Assembly (NCBI GenBank): GCA_025964695.1
Contig: JAOPYK010000295.1
Location: 1-36,661 of the forward strand
From: Streptosporangiaceae bacterium
GTDB taxonomy: Bacteria > Actinomycetota > Actinomycetes > Streptosporangiales > Streptosporangiaceae
Direction: 5' to 3'
DNA: 36,661 nt
This document shows, piece after piece, positions 1 to 7,579 of this stretch. Position 1 is the first letter of the stretch. Each line of letters opens with the position of its first letter. The notes under the pieces were generated by a model. The model was not told the origin of the DNA and made no database searches. It saw nothing but the letters and a program-made list of their open reading frames with translations. Made by a program: the position numbers and the translations under genes.

Positions 1-1044
1 CGCGGCCCGGCCCGCGGCCGCCGCCCGCCGCCGGATCCGCTCCGCCTCGGGACCCACCCCCAGCGCCGCGGGGGGCAGCCAGCACGCCGAACGGTGCGGC
101 CTGCGGCCCCCTTCGCCAGGGTCACCGACGGCCAGCAGCGGGGGCTCGTCGCTCCGGCAGACGTCCATGACGTACTCGCAGCGAGGATGGAACGTGCAGC
201 CGGAGGGGAGGTTGATCAGGCTGGGCGGCTGCCCGGGGATGGGCTTGAGCCGGTCCCGCGCTCCGGACGAGCCGGGCACCGACTCGAGCAGTCCCTTGGT
301 GTAGGGATGGTGCTGCCGGTAGTAGAGGGTGCGCCGGTCGGCGTACTCCGCCGGCTTGCCGGCGTACATCACCAGCACGTCGTCGGCGAGGTCGGCGATC
401 ACTCCGAGATCGTGCGTGATCATGATCAGAGCGGTGTGGAACTCCCGTTGCAGCCTGCGCATGAGATCGAGGATCTGGGCCTGCACGGTCGCGTCCAGTG
501 CCGTGGTCGGCTCGTCGGCGATGATCAGCTTCGGGTTCAGCGCCAGCGCCATCGCGATCATCGCGCGCTGCCGCATGCCTCCCGAGAACTGGTGGGGGTA
601 GTCGTCGGCGCGCCGCTCCGGCTGCGGGATTCCCACCAGCCCGAGCATCTCCACCGCGCGGGCGCGCGCCTGCCGCGCGGACATGCCGGGCTCGTGGGTG
701 CGGATCAGTTCCACGATCTGCCAGCCCACCTTGTAGAGCGGATGCAGGCTCGACAGCGGATCCTGGAAGATCATCGAGATCTGGGAGCCGCGCAGCGAGC
801 GCATCTCCCGGTCGTCCATGCTGAGCAGATCCCGGCCCTCGAACAGGGCGGCGCCGCTGATCCGCGCTCCGGGCGTAAGGCGCATCAGGGTCTGGGTGCT
901 GACGCTCTTGCCGGACCCCGACTCCCCCACGATCCCGAGGGTCCCGCCCCGGTCGACACTGAAGGACATGCCCCGCACCGCCTGCACCACGCCGTCCGCG
1001 GTCCGGAAGGAGACCTTCAGATCGGTCACCTCGAGCAGGCTCAT
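1..1044 (-). CDS. Peptide ABC transporter ATP-binding protein (DppD/OppD type), 3' end cut by window
   Basis: This is the nucleotide-binding subunit of a di/oligopeptide-type importer, acting on the inner membrane face. From the ATG at 1044 I read Walker A GESGSGKS (residues 40-47), a Q-loop glutamine near 94, the signature FSGGMRQR (153-160), Walker B LIIADEPT (173-180) and the switch histidine in ITHD (211). A C-terminal oligopeptide-transporter extension follows, with an HPYTKGLL motif and a cysteine-containing stretch (CTFHPRC). The frame stays open for 348 codons to the first base of the window, so the C-terminus is missing. It lies 45 bp downstream of the substrate-binding lipoprotein on the same strand, so the two probably form one operon. 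No permease gene lies between them; those must lie outside the window. The substrate is not predictable. Confidence 0.93.
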   Translation of the reverse strand, partial: MSLLEVTDLKVSFRTADGVVQAVRGMSFSVDRGGTLGIVGESGSGKSVSTQTLMRLTPGARISGAALFEGRDLLSMDDREMRSLRGSQISMIFQDPLSSLHPLYKVGWQIVELIRTHEPGMSARQARARAVEMLGLVGIPQPERRADDYPHQFSGGMRQRAMIAMALALNPKLIIADEPTTALDATVQAQILDLMRRLQREFHTALIMITHDLGVIADLADDVLVMYAGKPAEYADRRTLYYRQHHPYTKGLLESVPGSSGARDRLKPIPGQPPSLINLPSGCTFHPRCEYVMDVCRSDEPPLLAVGDPGEGGRRPHRSACWLPPAALGVGPEAERIRRRAAAAGRAA

Positions 1045-1089
1045 GGACTCCCCTTCACCTCCTCGCACCACAGGGACCCGCGGCCCGGC

Positions 1090-2853
1090 TCACGAGAGCT
1101 TGACCTGGTTGAGGTCGAAGGCCTGGGAGGTGGGCAGATACAAGGCGTTCTTGACCCGGGACGAGTGGAAGATCGGGTACCTCTGGTTCTGGAAGGGCAC
1201 GATCGCCGCGTCCTGCATGATGAGCCTGTCCGCGTTGGCCCAGATCTTCGCCGCCTCGCCGAGGTTCTTGGCCTGCAGCGCCTGGTCGATCAGGGCGTTG
1301 ACCGCGGGGTTGTTGTAGCCGCCGTAGTCCGTGGAGTTGGGGCCGTACGTCCGGCCGTCGAACAGCGGCACGATGTTGGTGCGGCCGTTGTTGCCGTACC
1401 AGTCCGGGATCCAGCCCGGCGCGGCGATGTCCCACTTTCCCTGCTCGGCATCGGCCGGGTTCACCAGTGTCTTGCCGTAGAAGTTGCCGTTGGTGTCGGG
1501 CGTCAGGTTGGCGGTGATGCCGCAGGCCCTGAGATTGGCCTGGACCGACTGCGCCACCTTCGGATGGTTGCTGTTGGTGCGGTACGGGAACTGGAGCGTC
1601 AGCCCGTTCGGGTGACCGGCCGCCGCCAGCAGGCGCCGGCATTTGGCCGGATCGCCGGAGTTGCCGGGCGTCGCGTAGAGATTGAACTCCTCGTGGCCGA
1701 CGCTGCCCGGCGGGATGACCTGGTTGAGCACGGTGCTGACCCTGGGGCCGCCGTAGATCTGGACCAGCGCGGCCTTGTCGATCGCGTACTCGATCGCCTG
1801 CCGGACGGCGGGCTTGGCCAGTGCCCTGCCGTTGTTGGGGCTGAGCGTGTTGAAGTCCAGGTACGGGTTGTTGGTGGACCCGTCCTGGATCTTGAAGTTC
1901 GGGTTGGACCTCAGGCCGGGGATGCGGGAGGTGGGGACCGGCTGGTCCCAGGACAGGTCGGCGGTGCCCAGCTCCATCTGCTGCTGGACGACGTCGGGCG
2001 AGTCCTGGCCCATGGTGATCTGGATCCGGCCGGGATTCTGCGCCCGCAACGGGTCGGTGTCCTGCCGCCAGCTGGGGTTCCTGGCGAGCTGATAGCTCTT
2101 GTTGGGCGTGTACGCGGTGATCTGGTACGGCCCGTCGGAGATCGTGTGCCGCCGGTAGTCCGGGCTGTCCGGGAGGTACCTGTCGTACTCCGCCGGGGCG
2201 GCCGCGGAGAACTGCAGGCCCATGATGTTGGTGAAGTCCCCGGCCGGCCGCTTGAGCCTGACGACCAGTGTCTTGTCGTCCTTGGCGCGGAGCCCCGCGA
2301 TCTGGTGGCCGTTCTGATAAGCCGCCACGGCCGCGGCGTCGGTGGCGCCCACCTTCCGGAAACCCGCGCAGAACGCGTCCATGCCCTCGATGGTGGCGGT
2401 GTAGTAGCCGATGCCGCCCGAGGGCTGGGCGGGATTGCACAGCCGTTTGATGCCGCGGACGAAATCCGCCGCCGTCACCTCGCGCGGCGCCGGGGTGTTC
2501 CACCTGACGCCGGTGCGGAGCTTGATCGTGTAGGTCCTGGCGTCCGCGCTGATCCCCCCGTTGCCGGTGGTCGGCAGCTCGGTGGCGACATCGGCCTGGA
2601 TCCTGGTGGCGTCCGCGAAGCGGTCGGCGCCCTTGACGTTGAACAGGGTGCGGGCGTATTGGCGGGTCAGCAGGACGCTGACCAGGGTGTAACCACTGGC
2701 GGTGTCGAGGTGGTCCACGTCGGAGGAGCCCACCACCTTGAGCGTTCCGCCGGGTCCGCCGTTGCCCGCGCCGCCGCCCCCGCACGCGGCCACACCGAGG
2801 GCGAGCGCGCCGAGCACGGCGACGAGCCCGAGCCCCCTGGTCGTCCGTTTCAT
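1090..2853 (-). CDS. ABC transporter substrate-binding lipoprotein, family 5 (peptide/nickel type)
   Basis: This is the extracellular solute receptor for the ABC importer downstream. The 587-residue product starts MKRTTRG, followed by a hydrophobic segment and the lipobox GVAAC, with the lipidated cysteine at residue 24 and then a Gly-rich linker. The body has the SBP_bac_5 layout: the early segment on initial binding (ATRIQADVATELP), the TVNLR-like TYTIKLRTGVRWN element, the conserved DGPYQI turn, and the NGRALAKPAVRQAIEYAID helix-turn near the middle. Length is normal for the family. A Shine-Dalgarno-like GGGGAG precedes the ATG. The upstream 130 bp hold a low-GC stretch that is the likely promoter. 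The ligand is unknown: peptides are the default guess for the family, but sugars and nickel are also bound by relatives. Confidence 0.93.
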   Translation of the reverse strand: MKRTTRGLGLVAVLGALALGVAACGGGGAGNGGPGGTLKVVGSSDVDHLDTASGYTLVSVLLTRQYARTLFNVKGADRFADATRIQADVATELPTTGNGGISADARTYTIKLRTGVRWNTPAPREVTAADFVRGIKRLCNPAQPSGGIGYYTATIEGMDAFCAGFRKVGATDAAAVAAYQNGHQIAGLRAKDDKTLVVRLKRPAGDFTNIMGLQFSAAAPAEYDRYLPDSPDYRRHTISDGPYQITAYTPNKSYQLARNPSWRQDTDPLRAQNPGRIQITMGQDSPDVVQQQMELGTADLSWDQPVPTSRIPGLRSNPNFKIQDGSTNNPYLDFNTLSPNNGRALAKPAVRQAIEYAIDKAALVQIYGGPRVSTVLNQVIPPGSVGHEEFNLYATPGNSGDPAKCRRLLAAAGHPNGLTLQFPYRTNSNHPKVAQSVQANLRACGITANLTPDTNGNFYGKTLVNPADAEQGKWDIAAPGWIPDWYGNNGRTNIVPLFDGRTYGPNSTDYGGYNNPAVNALIDQALQAKNLGEAAKIWANADRLIMQDAAIVPFQNQRYPIFHSSRVKNALYLPTSQAFDLNQVKLS

Positions 2854-2971
2854 CTGCGCTCCCCATCCGGCCCGCTGTGCGTCCCGTCCCGTCCCGTGCC
2901 GTCCGCCTTGCCGTCGTCGTCGGTCCCATGCAGGCTCATCCGGTGTTCGGGGGCCTTGAGCCGTACGAGCA

Positions 2972-3005
2972 CACTAAGCAACCAAACTATCACTATGCGT
3001 AATGA
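2972..3005 (-). promoter_or_regulatory. AT-rich probable promoter region of the peptide transporter operon
   Basis: This is one of the few low-GC stretches here, about 120-150 bp upstream of the lipoprotein start. Read on the minus strand it contains CATAGTGATAG and TTGGTTGC elements that could supply -10 and -35 hexamers, but no pair has a clean 17-18 bp spacing. It is placed as a promoter by position and composition only. The rest of 2854-3142 shows no coding signal. Confidence 0.3.
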
Positions 3006-3086
3006 GTGGAGGGCGGCACCAAGCCACACGGCACGGGCGCGTGCCGACGCCACGGCCCTGCGATGCCCTCTAGATCATCCGGTCCC

Positions 3087-3119
3087 CTTCTCCTGGTATG
3101 CCCACTACCTGGGGAGAAG
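3087..3119 (-). terminator. Hairpin downstream of the pseudogene block, possible terminator
   Basis: Inverted repeat CTTCTCC (3087-3093) / GGAGAAG (3113-3119), with an inner GGTA/TACC pairing in the loop. It sits just past the 3' end of the minus-strand methyltransferase remnant, where that gene's terminator would be expected. There is no clear U-run. Confidence 0.3.
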
Positions 3120-3142
3120 CATCCACTGGTGCCGGGCGAACC

Positions 3143-3233
3143 TCAGAGCAGGCCGGCCAGCTTGAACAGGACCAGGGAACCGGCGACGGCGACATTGAGG
3201 CTGTGACCGGTGCCCACCACGGGGATCTCGACG
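3143..3233 (-). pseudogene. C-terminal remnant of a SpoU/TrmH-family RNA methyltransferase
   Basis: The last 29 codons before the stop at 3143 read VEIPVVGTGHSLNVAVAGSL and then LVLFKLAGLL. This is the C-terminal knot signature of SpoU/TrmH 2'-O-ribose methyltransferases, where the SLNVAVA motif binds S-adenosylmethionine. Nothing of the N-terminal RNA-binding domain or the first two SpoU motifs is present, and the sequence upstream belongs to a different family (acyl-CoA synthetase). It is therefore a truncated relic, not a functional gene. It probably marks a deletion that removed the body of this gene and part of its neighbour. Confidence 0.7.
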
Positions 3234-3236
3234 GCC

Positions 3237-3618
3237 AAGGTCCAAGACGACCATGTCGGAGAACCGGTGGGTGATGTAGACGAAGCCCTCGTCACCGACG
3301 TAGCCGATCTCGCCGAGGGTGAAGACCCCCGGCTCCAAGTGCGCGGCGCGGGTCTTGGCCAGGTCGTCGCCGACCCGGTGTGCACGACCAGCACCAGGCT
3401 CGACAGGTCGTACCTGGCCCTGACCTCGTTGGGGAGTTCCGCCAGCCGGAGAAGTGGGTCGGCACCATCACCAAGATCTGGATCTTCCAGCACTCGATGG
3501 CGGCGAGGACCTCCGCGGGATCGAAGCGGCCGAGCACGCCAAGGGTGCAGCCGGCGGCGAAGGCGCCGCACCGTAGCAGCGCCGAATCCCGTTCGGTTCA
3601 TACCCGGGCCGTTGGCGA
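3237..3618 (-). pseudogene. Frameshifted and internally deleted acyl-CoA synthetase (FadD-like) remnant
   Basis: Fragments of an AMP-forming acyl-CoA synthetase appear in order but in different minus-strand frames. They are NGPGMNRTGFGAA near 3580-3618, GRFDPAEVLAAIE and VMVPTHFSGW near 3450-3540, LPNEVRARYDLSSLVLVVHTG near 3365-3440, and then FTLGEIGYVGDEGFVYIT and HRFSDMVV near 3245-3330. The last matches the family's GEIGY..DEGFLYLTDR signature. The VVHTG and GEIGY parts are about 100 or more residues apart in intact enzymes but nearly adjacent here, so there is a large internal deletion plus at least two frameshifts. The N-terminal half and the catalytic C-terminal lysine region are absent. 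It directly abuts the TrmH-type remnant. Confidence 0.75.
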
Positions 3619-4386
3619 TCACAAAGGGAGAACGGTGCGCCAGGCCCGCGGATCCCCGGGCACACCGGAGAAGTCATAGCGCAGCCCGTCCCGGGCCAGC
3701 GCGACGAGGCTGATCGAGCCGGTGCCCCAGATCCGCCCGTCGCCGAAGTCCCGTGAGACCACCAGCGCACGCGGATCGCCGGCGTCCAGGCCGGCGCCGT
3801 CGACGAGCGGCAGCCATTCCCCCCACGCCGCCGCCGTCGGCCCCCGGCCGGGCTCGGGGCGGCGGGCGGCGGCCAGCAGCGGCCGGAAGTGCGCGATCCG
3901 GGCCGCCATCTCCGCCACCCCGGGCCCCGTCCGCGGGGCGCCCCGCCCTTCGAGCCCGCTGTTGACCACCAGGTGCAGCCCCGGGCGGAGGGCCCGCTCG
4001 GTGAGCTGCTCGCCGTCCCAGCTCCAGATGCGAACCGCGTCGGGCTCGGCGCCCAGCAGGTGGAACGGGTCGTACCGCTTGGTCTCGAGGTCGCCGAGGC
4101 CGCCGTCGGCGGCCAGCCGCAGGGGCAGTTCACCGCGGGAGGCGCGGATCCCCTCCGGGGCGAGCGGACCGTGCCCGTTGAGGACGCACGCGGCGCGCGG
4201 GACGGCCGGGTGTACGGCCAGCCAGGTGCCGCCCGCGAGCAGATCACGTCCGCCGATCAGCGAGGGCCGGTCGGCCCAGTGCCGGCCGGGGGGTTCCCAG
4301 GGACGCGACGCGAACTCGTCGCGCACACCGACGAGCAGCACCGGGAACCGAGAACCTGGCTCAAAACTCACCACAGCCGTGCACAT
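3619..4386 (-). CDS. NRDE (TANGO2-like) family protein
   Basis: The 255-residue protein belongs to the NRDE / transport-and-Golgi-organisation-2 family, an Ntn-hydrolase-like fold whose bacterial role is poorly known. It begins MCTAVVSFEPG, placing Cys2 as the would-be N-terminal nucleophile after Met removal. The name-giving NRDE motif is present as VRDEF (residues 21-25), with Val replacing the usual Asn. Other family landmarks follow: RPWEPPGRHW, the GGTWLA block, LVVNSGLEG and the C-terminal AWRTVLPL. The start ATG at 4386 fits the requirement for Cys2. It is the last intact gene before the pseudogene block and lies about 30 bp downstream of the SCO1664-type gene, so co-transcription is possible. 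Function cannot be named from sequence. Confidence 0.85.
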   Translation of the reverse strand: MCTAVVSFEPGSRFPVLLVGVRDEFASRPWEPPGRHWADRPSLIGGRDLLAGGTWLAVHPAVPRAACVLNGHGPLAPEGIRASRGELPLRLAADGGLGDLETKRYDPFHLLGAEPDAVRIWSWDGEQLTERALRPGLHLVVNSGLEGRGAPRTGPGVAEMAARIAHFRPLLAAARRPEPGRGPTAAAWGEWLPLVDGAGLDAGDPRALVVSRDFGDGRIWGTGSISLVALARDGLRYDFSGVPGDPRAWRTVLPL

Positions 4387-4418
4387 GCCGGTATTTCAGC
4401 ACCCCAACCTGAAAATCG

Positions 4419-5210
4419 TTACACCGGGGGCCAGGGGACGGCGGGCCAGTCCTCGGGCGGATAAGGGTGGATGCGGTGCTTGAGCATCAGCTCGACCCGG
4501 CGCCGGGTGGCGTCCACCTCGGCCTCGGTCAGCAGCGTGGCCAGCCGCCGGCGGAACGCCGGAGTGTCCATCTCGCCGAGCAGCCGGCGCAGCGCCTGGA
4601 CCGAGTCGTCGAGCAGGCGCTTGCCGCGCCACTGCCACAGCACGGTGCGCAGCTTGTACTCCACCGAGAAGCTGACCCCGTGGTCGCAGCCGTACACGTG
4701 CCCCGGCTCGTCCACCTCGCCGGGTGGCAGCAGATGACCGATCTTGCGGTCGGCGTTGTTGATGACGGCGTCGAAGACCGCCATCCGCCGGATGGCGGGA
4801 TCGTCGCTGCGCGACAGGGCGACCAGGTCGATCTCCTCGTCCGGTTCCACCCAGAGCTGCACCATGCCGGGGCCGTAGGGCCCGTCACGGTGCACGGTGG
4901 GGGGCACGATCCGCCAGCCCATCGCCTCAGAGATGGCGTAGGCGGCCACCTCGCGGCCGGCCAGGGTGCCGTCGGGGAAGTCCCAGAGCGGCCGCTCACC
5001 GGCCACCGGCTTGTAGACGCAGGTGCCGGACAGGCCCTGCCACTCGATCGAGCAGTAGAGCGTGGCGTTGGAGGCGGCGACCAGTCGTCCTTCGACGTTG
5101 ATCCGCCCGTTCCTCAGCAATGTCTCGGCAGTCTCGGCGTCGGAGGGGTCGACCGAGCCGTCGCCTCGCCGTCCGGCGGAGGACGAACGGTCCCGGGAGG
5201 GCTGGCTCAT
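4419..5210 (-). CDS. SCO1664-family protein, PI3/PI4-kinase- or HipA-like fold
   Basis: This is a 263-residue member of an actinobacterial family described as distantly related to PI3/PI4 kinases. Visible kinase-like landmarks are VYKP with Lys67 in the ATP-lysine position, GREVAAYAISEAMGW with Glu87 in the helix-C position, NNADRKIGHLL (151-161) resembling the catalytic loop, and CDHGVSF (175-181) with Asp176 in the place of the metal-binding DFG. The C-terminal third is helical and ends in PPEDWPAVPWPPV. The ATG at 5210 is chosen because family similarity begins at about GRINVEGR and the upstream gene stops 19 bp before it. It is third in an operon with a histidine phosphatase and DUF3090. 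From memory of the family, this trio often sits near mshC (mycothiol synthesis); mshC is not in this window. Substrate unknown. Confidence 0.88.
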   Translation of the reverse strand: MSQPSRDRSSSAGRRGDGSVDPSDAETAETLLRNGRINVEGRLVAASNATLYCSIEWQGLSGTCVYKPVAGERPLWDFPDGTLAGREVAAYAISEAMGWRIVPPTVHRDGPYGPGMVQLWVEPDEEIDLVALSRSDDPAIRRMAVFDAVINNADRKIGHLLPPGEVDEPGHVYGCDHGVSFSVEYKLRTVLWQWRGKRLLDDSVQALRRLLGEMDTPAFRRRLATLLTEAEVDATRRRVELMLKHRIHPYPPEDWPAVPWPPV

Positions 5211-5229
5211 GCGCTCATTATCCCCGGGG

Positions 5230-5772
5230 TCATCCAAGGTGACCGTTCTGCCGGGGGCAGACATGGCCCTCGGCGTCCAGTGGCAGGCTGCACAGCGGGC
5301 ACGGCGGACGGCCCGCGGCGACGACCTTGAGCGCCCGGTCGGCGAACGCGCGGGCCTGGGCGGCGGTGATCCGGACGCGGAGCACGGCGATGGCGGGGTC
5401 CTCGTCCCCCACCTCGACCTCGTCCTCCTCGCTGACCTCCTGCGCCTCGATGACGATCCGCTCGTCCTCGGGATCCCAGGCGAGGGCCATCGTGCCGACC
5501 CGGAACTCCTCCTCGACCGGCTGCTCGAGCGGTCCGCCGTCCTGCAGGTCGACGGGGGCGAGGGCTGGCACGGACGCGTCGCCGCTGCGGCGCAACACTT
5601 CGTCCAGCAGTTCCTCGAGCCGCTCGGCCAGCAGCGTGACCTGGAACTTCTCCAGGCCCACGCTGGTGATCCGGCGGCCCGCGCGGGCCTGCAGGAAGAA
5701 CGCGCGCTCGCCCGGCTGCCCAACGGCGCCGACGACGAACCTGTCCGGCATGTCATAGGAGATGACCGGCAT
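5230..5772 (-). CDS. DUF3090 family protein with C-terminal zinc-ribbon-like motif
   Basis: The 180-residue protein has the DUF3090 pattern: DRFVVGAVGQPGERAFFLQA at the N-terminus, GLEKFQVTLLAERLEELLD in the middle, and a C-terminal CPLCSLPLDAEGHVCP. Cys158, Cys161, His170 and Cys172 look like a metal site. An acidic stretch (EVSEEDEVEVGDED) precedes it. The ATG at 5772 gives an N-terminus matching homologues; Met8 is an alternative. It starts 10 bp after the phosphatase gene stops and ends 19 bp before the kinase-like gene, a tight operon. Its function is unknown. The position between a kinase-like and a phosphatase-like protein suggests an adaptor or substrate role, which is only inference. 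Confidence 0.9.
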   Translation of the reverse strand: MPVISYDMPDRFVVGAVGQPGERAFFLQARAGRRITSVGLEKFQVTLLAERLEELLDEVLRRSGDASVPALAPVDLQDGGPLEQPVEEEFRVGTMALAWDPEDERIVIEAQEVSEEDEVEVGDEDPAIAVLRVRITAAQARAFADRALKVVAAGRPPCPLCSLPLDAEGHVCPRQNGHLG

Positions 5773-5782
5773 AGAGATGACC

Positions 5783-6529
5783 CTACGCCCCGCCGCCGAC
5801 CGCTGCGTCACTGTCTCGGCCCGTGCCGCCGGCGCCGTCCCCGCCATCGTCGCGGTCCCCGGCTCCGGCACCGTCCGAGCCGGGCTTGGGCAGCAGGGCC
5901 GTGACGTCCCCGCCGGTGTCGTTGAGCCGTACCACGAAGGGGCGCAGCGAAGTGTAGCTCAGCACGGTGAGCGAGGCCGGATCGGCATGGATCCGCTGGA
6001 ACTGATCAAGGTGCAGGCCGAGGGCGTCGGCGACGACGGCCTTGATGATGTCGCCGTGGCTGCAGACCAGATAGGTCGCGTCCGGGCCCAGCCGCTCGTT
6101 CCACTCCCGTACCGCGGTCACCGCCCGGTGCTGGGCCCCGGCGAGGGTCTCGCCCTCCTCGCCGGGGAAACGCACCGCGCTCGGGTGCGCCTGGACCACC
6201 GGCCAGAGCGGGTCCTTGGCCAGCTCGGCAAGAGGCCGTCCGGTCCAGTCGCCGTAGTGCACCTCGCCGAAGCGCTCGTCGATGTCCAATTTCGCCGGGA
6301 CCGCCGTGCCCGCCGCGCGGGCGGCCGTCGCGACGACCTCGGCGGTCTCCAGGCACCGGTCGAGCGGGCTGGAGACGATGGCGTCCAGCGGGACGGTGGC
6401 GAGCCGCGCGGCCAGCGCCCGCGCCTGCGCCTGTCCCCGCTCGTCCAGGGACAGCTCGGGGGTCCAGCCGGCCAGCACCGGACCGGTCAGCCTGGTCAGC
6501 CCATGCCGGACGAGCAGAAGCGTAGTCAC
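5783..6529 (-). CDS. Histidine phosphatase superfamily protein, MSMEG_4193-type
   Basis: The 248-residue protein starts at GTG 6529 with LLLVRHG, so the phospho-accepting His9 follows Arg8 in the RHG signature. Arg58 (SSPLDRC), Glu89 (FGEVHYGDW) and His158 (VCSHGD) complete the branch-1 active-site pocket of two-step phosphoglycerate-mutase-like phosphatases. After about residue 210 the sequence becomes a low-complexity Gly/Asp/Ala tail that looks disordered. The family is often labelled phosphomutase, but nothing here distinguishes mutase from phosphatase. It is the first gene of the operon with DUF3090 and the SCO1664-type protein, and is divergent from corA. The promoter should lie in the 78 bp between 6530 and 6607, which is lower in GC than its surroundings. 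Confidence 0.9.
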   Translation of the reverse strand: MTTLLLVRHGLTRLTGPVLAGWTPELSLDERGQAQARALAARLATVPLDAIVSSPLDRCLETAEVVATAARAAGTAVPAKLDIDERFGEVHYGDWTGRPLAELAKDPLWPVVQAHPSAVRFPGEEGETLAGAQHRAVTAVREWNERLGPDATYLVCSHGDIIKAVVADALGLHLDQFQRIHADPASLTVLSYTSLRPFVVRLNDTGGDVTALLPKPGSDGAGAGDRDDGGDGAGGTGRDSDAAVGGGA

Positions 6530-6607
6530 GATCTGCACTCTACGAGATGGTGGGATTAACCCTTCCCTTACCCAAGGAAAAGCAATCGTGGTGGAAAATG
6601 GTGCCTC

Positions 6608-7579
6608 ATGATTGTCGACTGCGCCATCTACCGTTCGGGCCAGCGCCTGAACGTCGACGGGGACATCAGCGACGCCCTCGACGCGGCGCGCGAGCACGGC
6701 GATTGTTTCCTGTGGATCGGACTGCACGAACCGACGCAGGAGGAGTTCGACCTGGTCAGGGAGGAGCTCAAGCTCCACCCCCTGGCCGTCGAGGACGCCG
6801 TCAACGCCCACCAGCGGCCCAAGCTGGAGCGCTACGGCGACTCGGTCTTCATCGTGCTCAAGACGGCCCACTACATCGACGCCAGCTCCGATGTCGAGAT
6901 CGGCGAGATCATGCTGTTCGTCGGCGCCGACTTCGTCATCGTCGTCAGGCACGGGCAGGGCAGCCCGCTCGCCCCGGTGCGCCAGCGGCTCGAGCAGGAC
7001 CCGGAACTGCTCGCCGCCGGCCCCTCGGCGGTCCTGTACGCCGTGTGCGACCAGGTCGTCGACGCCTACGGTGTCGTGTCGCACGAGATCGAGGCCGACA
7101 TCATCGAGCTGGAGAAGCGCGTGTTCTCGGCGCGGCGTGGTGACGTCACCGAGGACATCTACACGCTCAAGCGCGAGGTGCTGGAGTTCCGTACCGCCGA
7201 GGACCCGCTCATCCCAGTGCTGCAGGACATCGTCAAGGGCCGCGTGGACGTCTGCACGAAGACGCTGGAGGAGTTCCGGGACGTGCTCGACCACCTGCTG
7301 CGGGTCGATCAGGCCGTGGACGCCACCAACGAGCTGCTCACCAACGTCCTGAACGCGCACCTCGCCCTGGTCGGGATGCAGCAGAACGAGGACATGCGCA
7401 AGATCTCGTCCTGGGCGGCGATCCTGGCCATCCCCACGATGATCGCCGGCATCTACGGGATGAACTTCAAGCACATGCCCGAGCTGAGCACGACCTGGGG
7501 TTATCCGGCGGCCCTGACCGTCATCATCAGCGCCTGCGTGCTGTTGTACCGGCGGTTCAAGAAGAGCGGCTGGCTCTAG
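6608..7579 (+). CDS. corA: CorA-family magnesium/cobalt transport protein
   Basis: This 323-residue CorA channel has a large cytoplasmic N-terminal domain and two C-terminal membrane helices. The signature YGMNF lies at residues 283-287, at the end of the first helix (SWAAILAIPTMIAGI). The second helix is YPAALTVIISACVLLY, followed by a basic tail RRFKK. An acidic loop (KHMPELSTT) between the helices fits the periplasmic selectivity loop. It should form a pentamer carrying Mg2+ and possibly Co2+ or Ni2+ across the cytoplasmic membrane. It is transcribed divergently from the phosphatase operon. Its stop codon overlaps the stop of the converging downstream gene by four bases. The Shine-Dalgarno sequence is weak. 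Confidence 0.94.
   Translation: MIVDCAIYRSGQRLNVDGDISDALDAAREHGDCFLWIGLHEPTQEEFDLVREELKLHPLAVEDAVNAHQRPKLERYGDSVFIVLKTAHYIDASSDVEIGEIMLFVGADFVIVVRHGQGSPLAPVRQRLEQDPELLAAGPSAVLYAVCDQVVDAYGVVSHEIEADIIELEKRVFSARRGDVTEDIYTLKREVLEFRTAEDPLIPVLQDIVKGRVDVCTKTLEEFRDVLDHLLRVDQAVDATNELLTNVLNAHLALVGMQQNEDMRKISSWAAILAIPTMIAGIYGMNFKHMPELSTTWGYPAALTVIISACVLLYRRFKKSGWL

Noticed and set aside
94-3165. A 1023-codon plus-strand open frame across the peptide transporter genes
   Set aside because: It is antisense to the ATPase and lipoprotein genes, whose motifs are unmistakable on the minus strand. Its translation is His/Arg/Gly-rich low complexity with no domain, as expected from GC-rich antisense frames.
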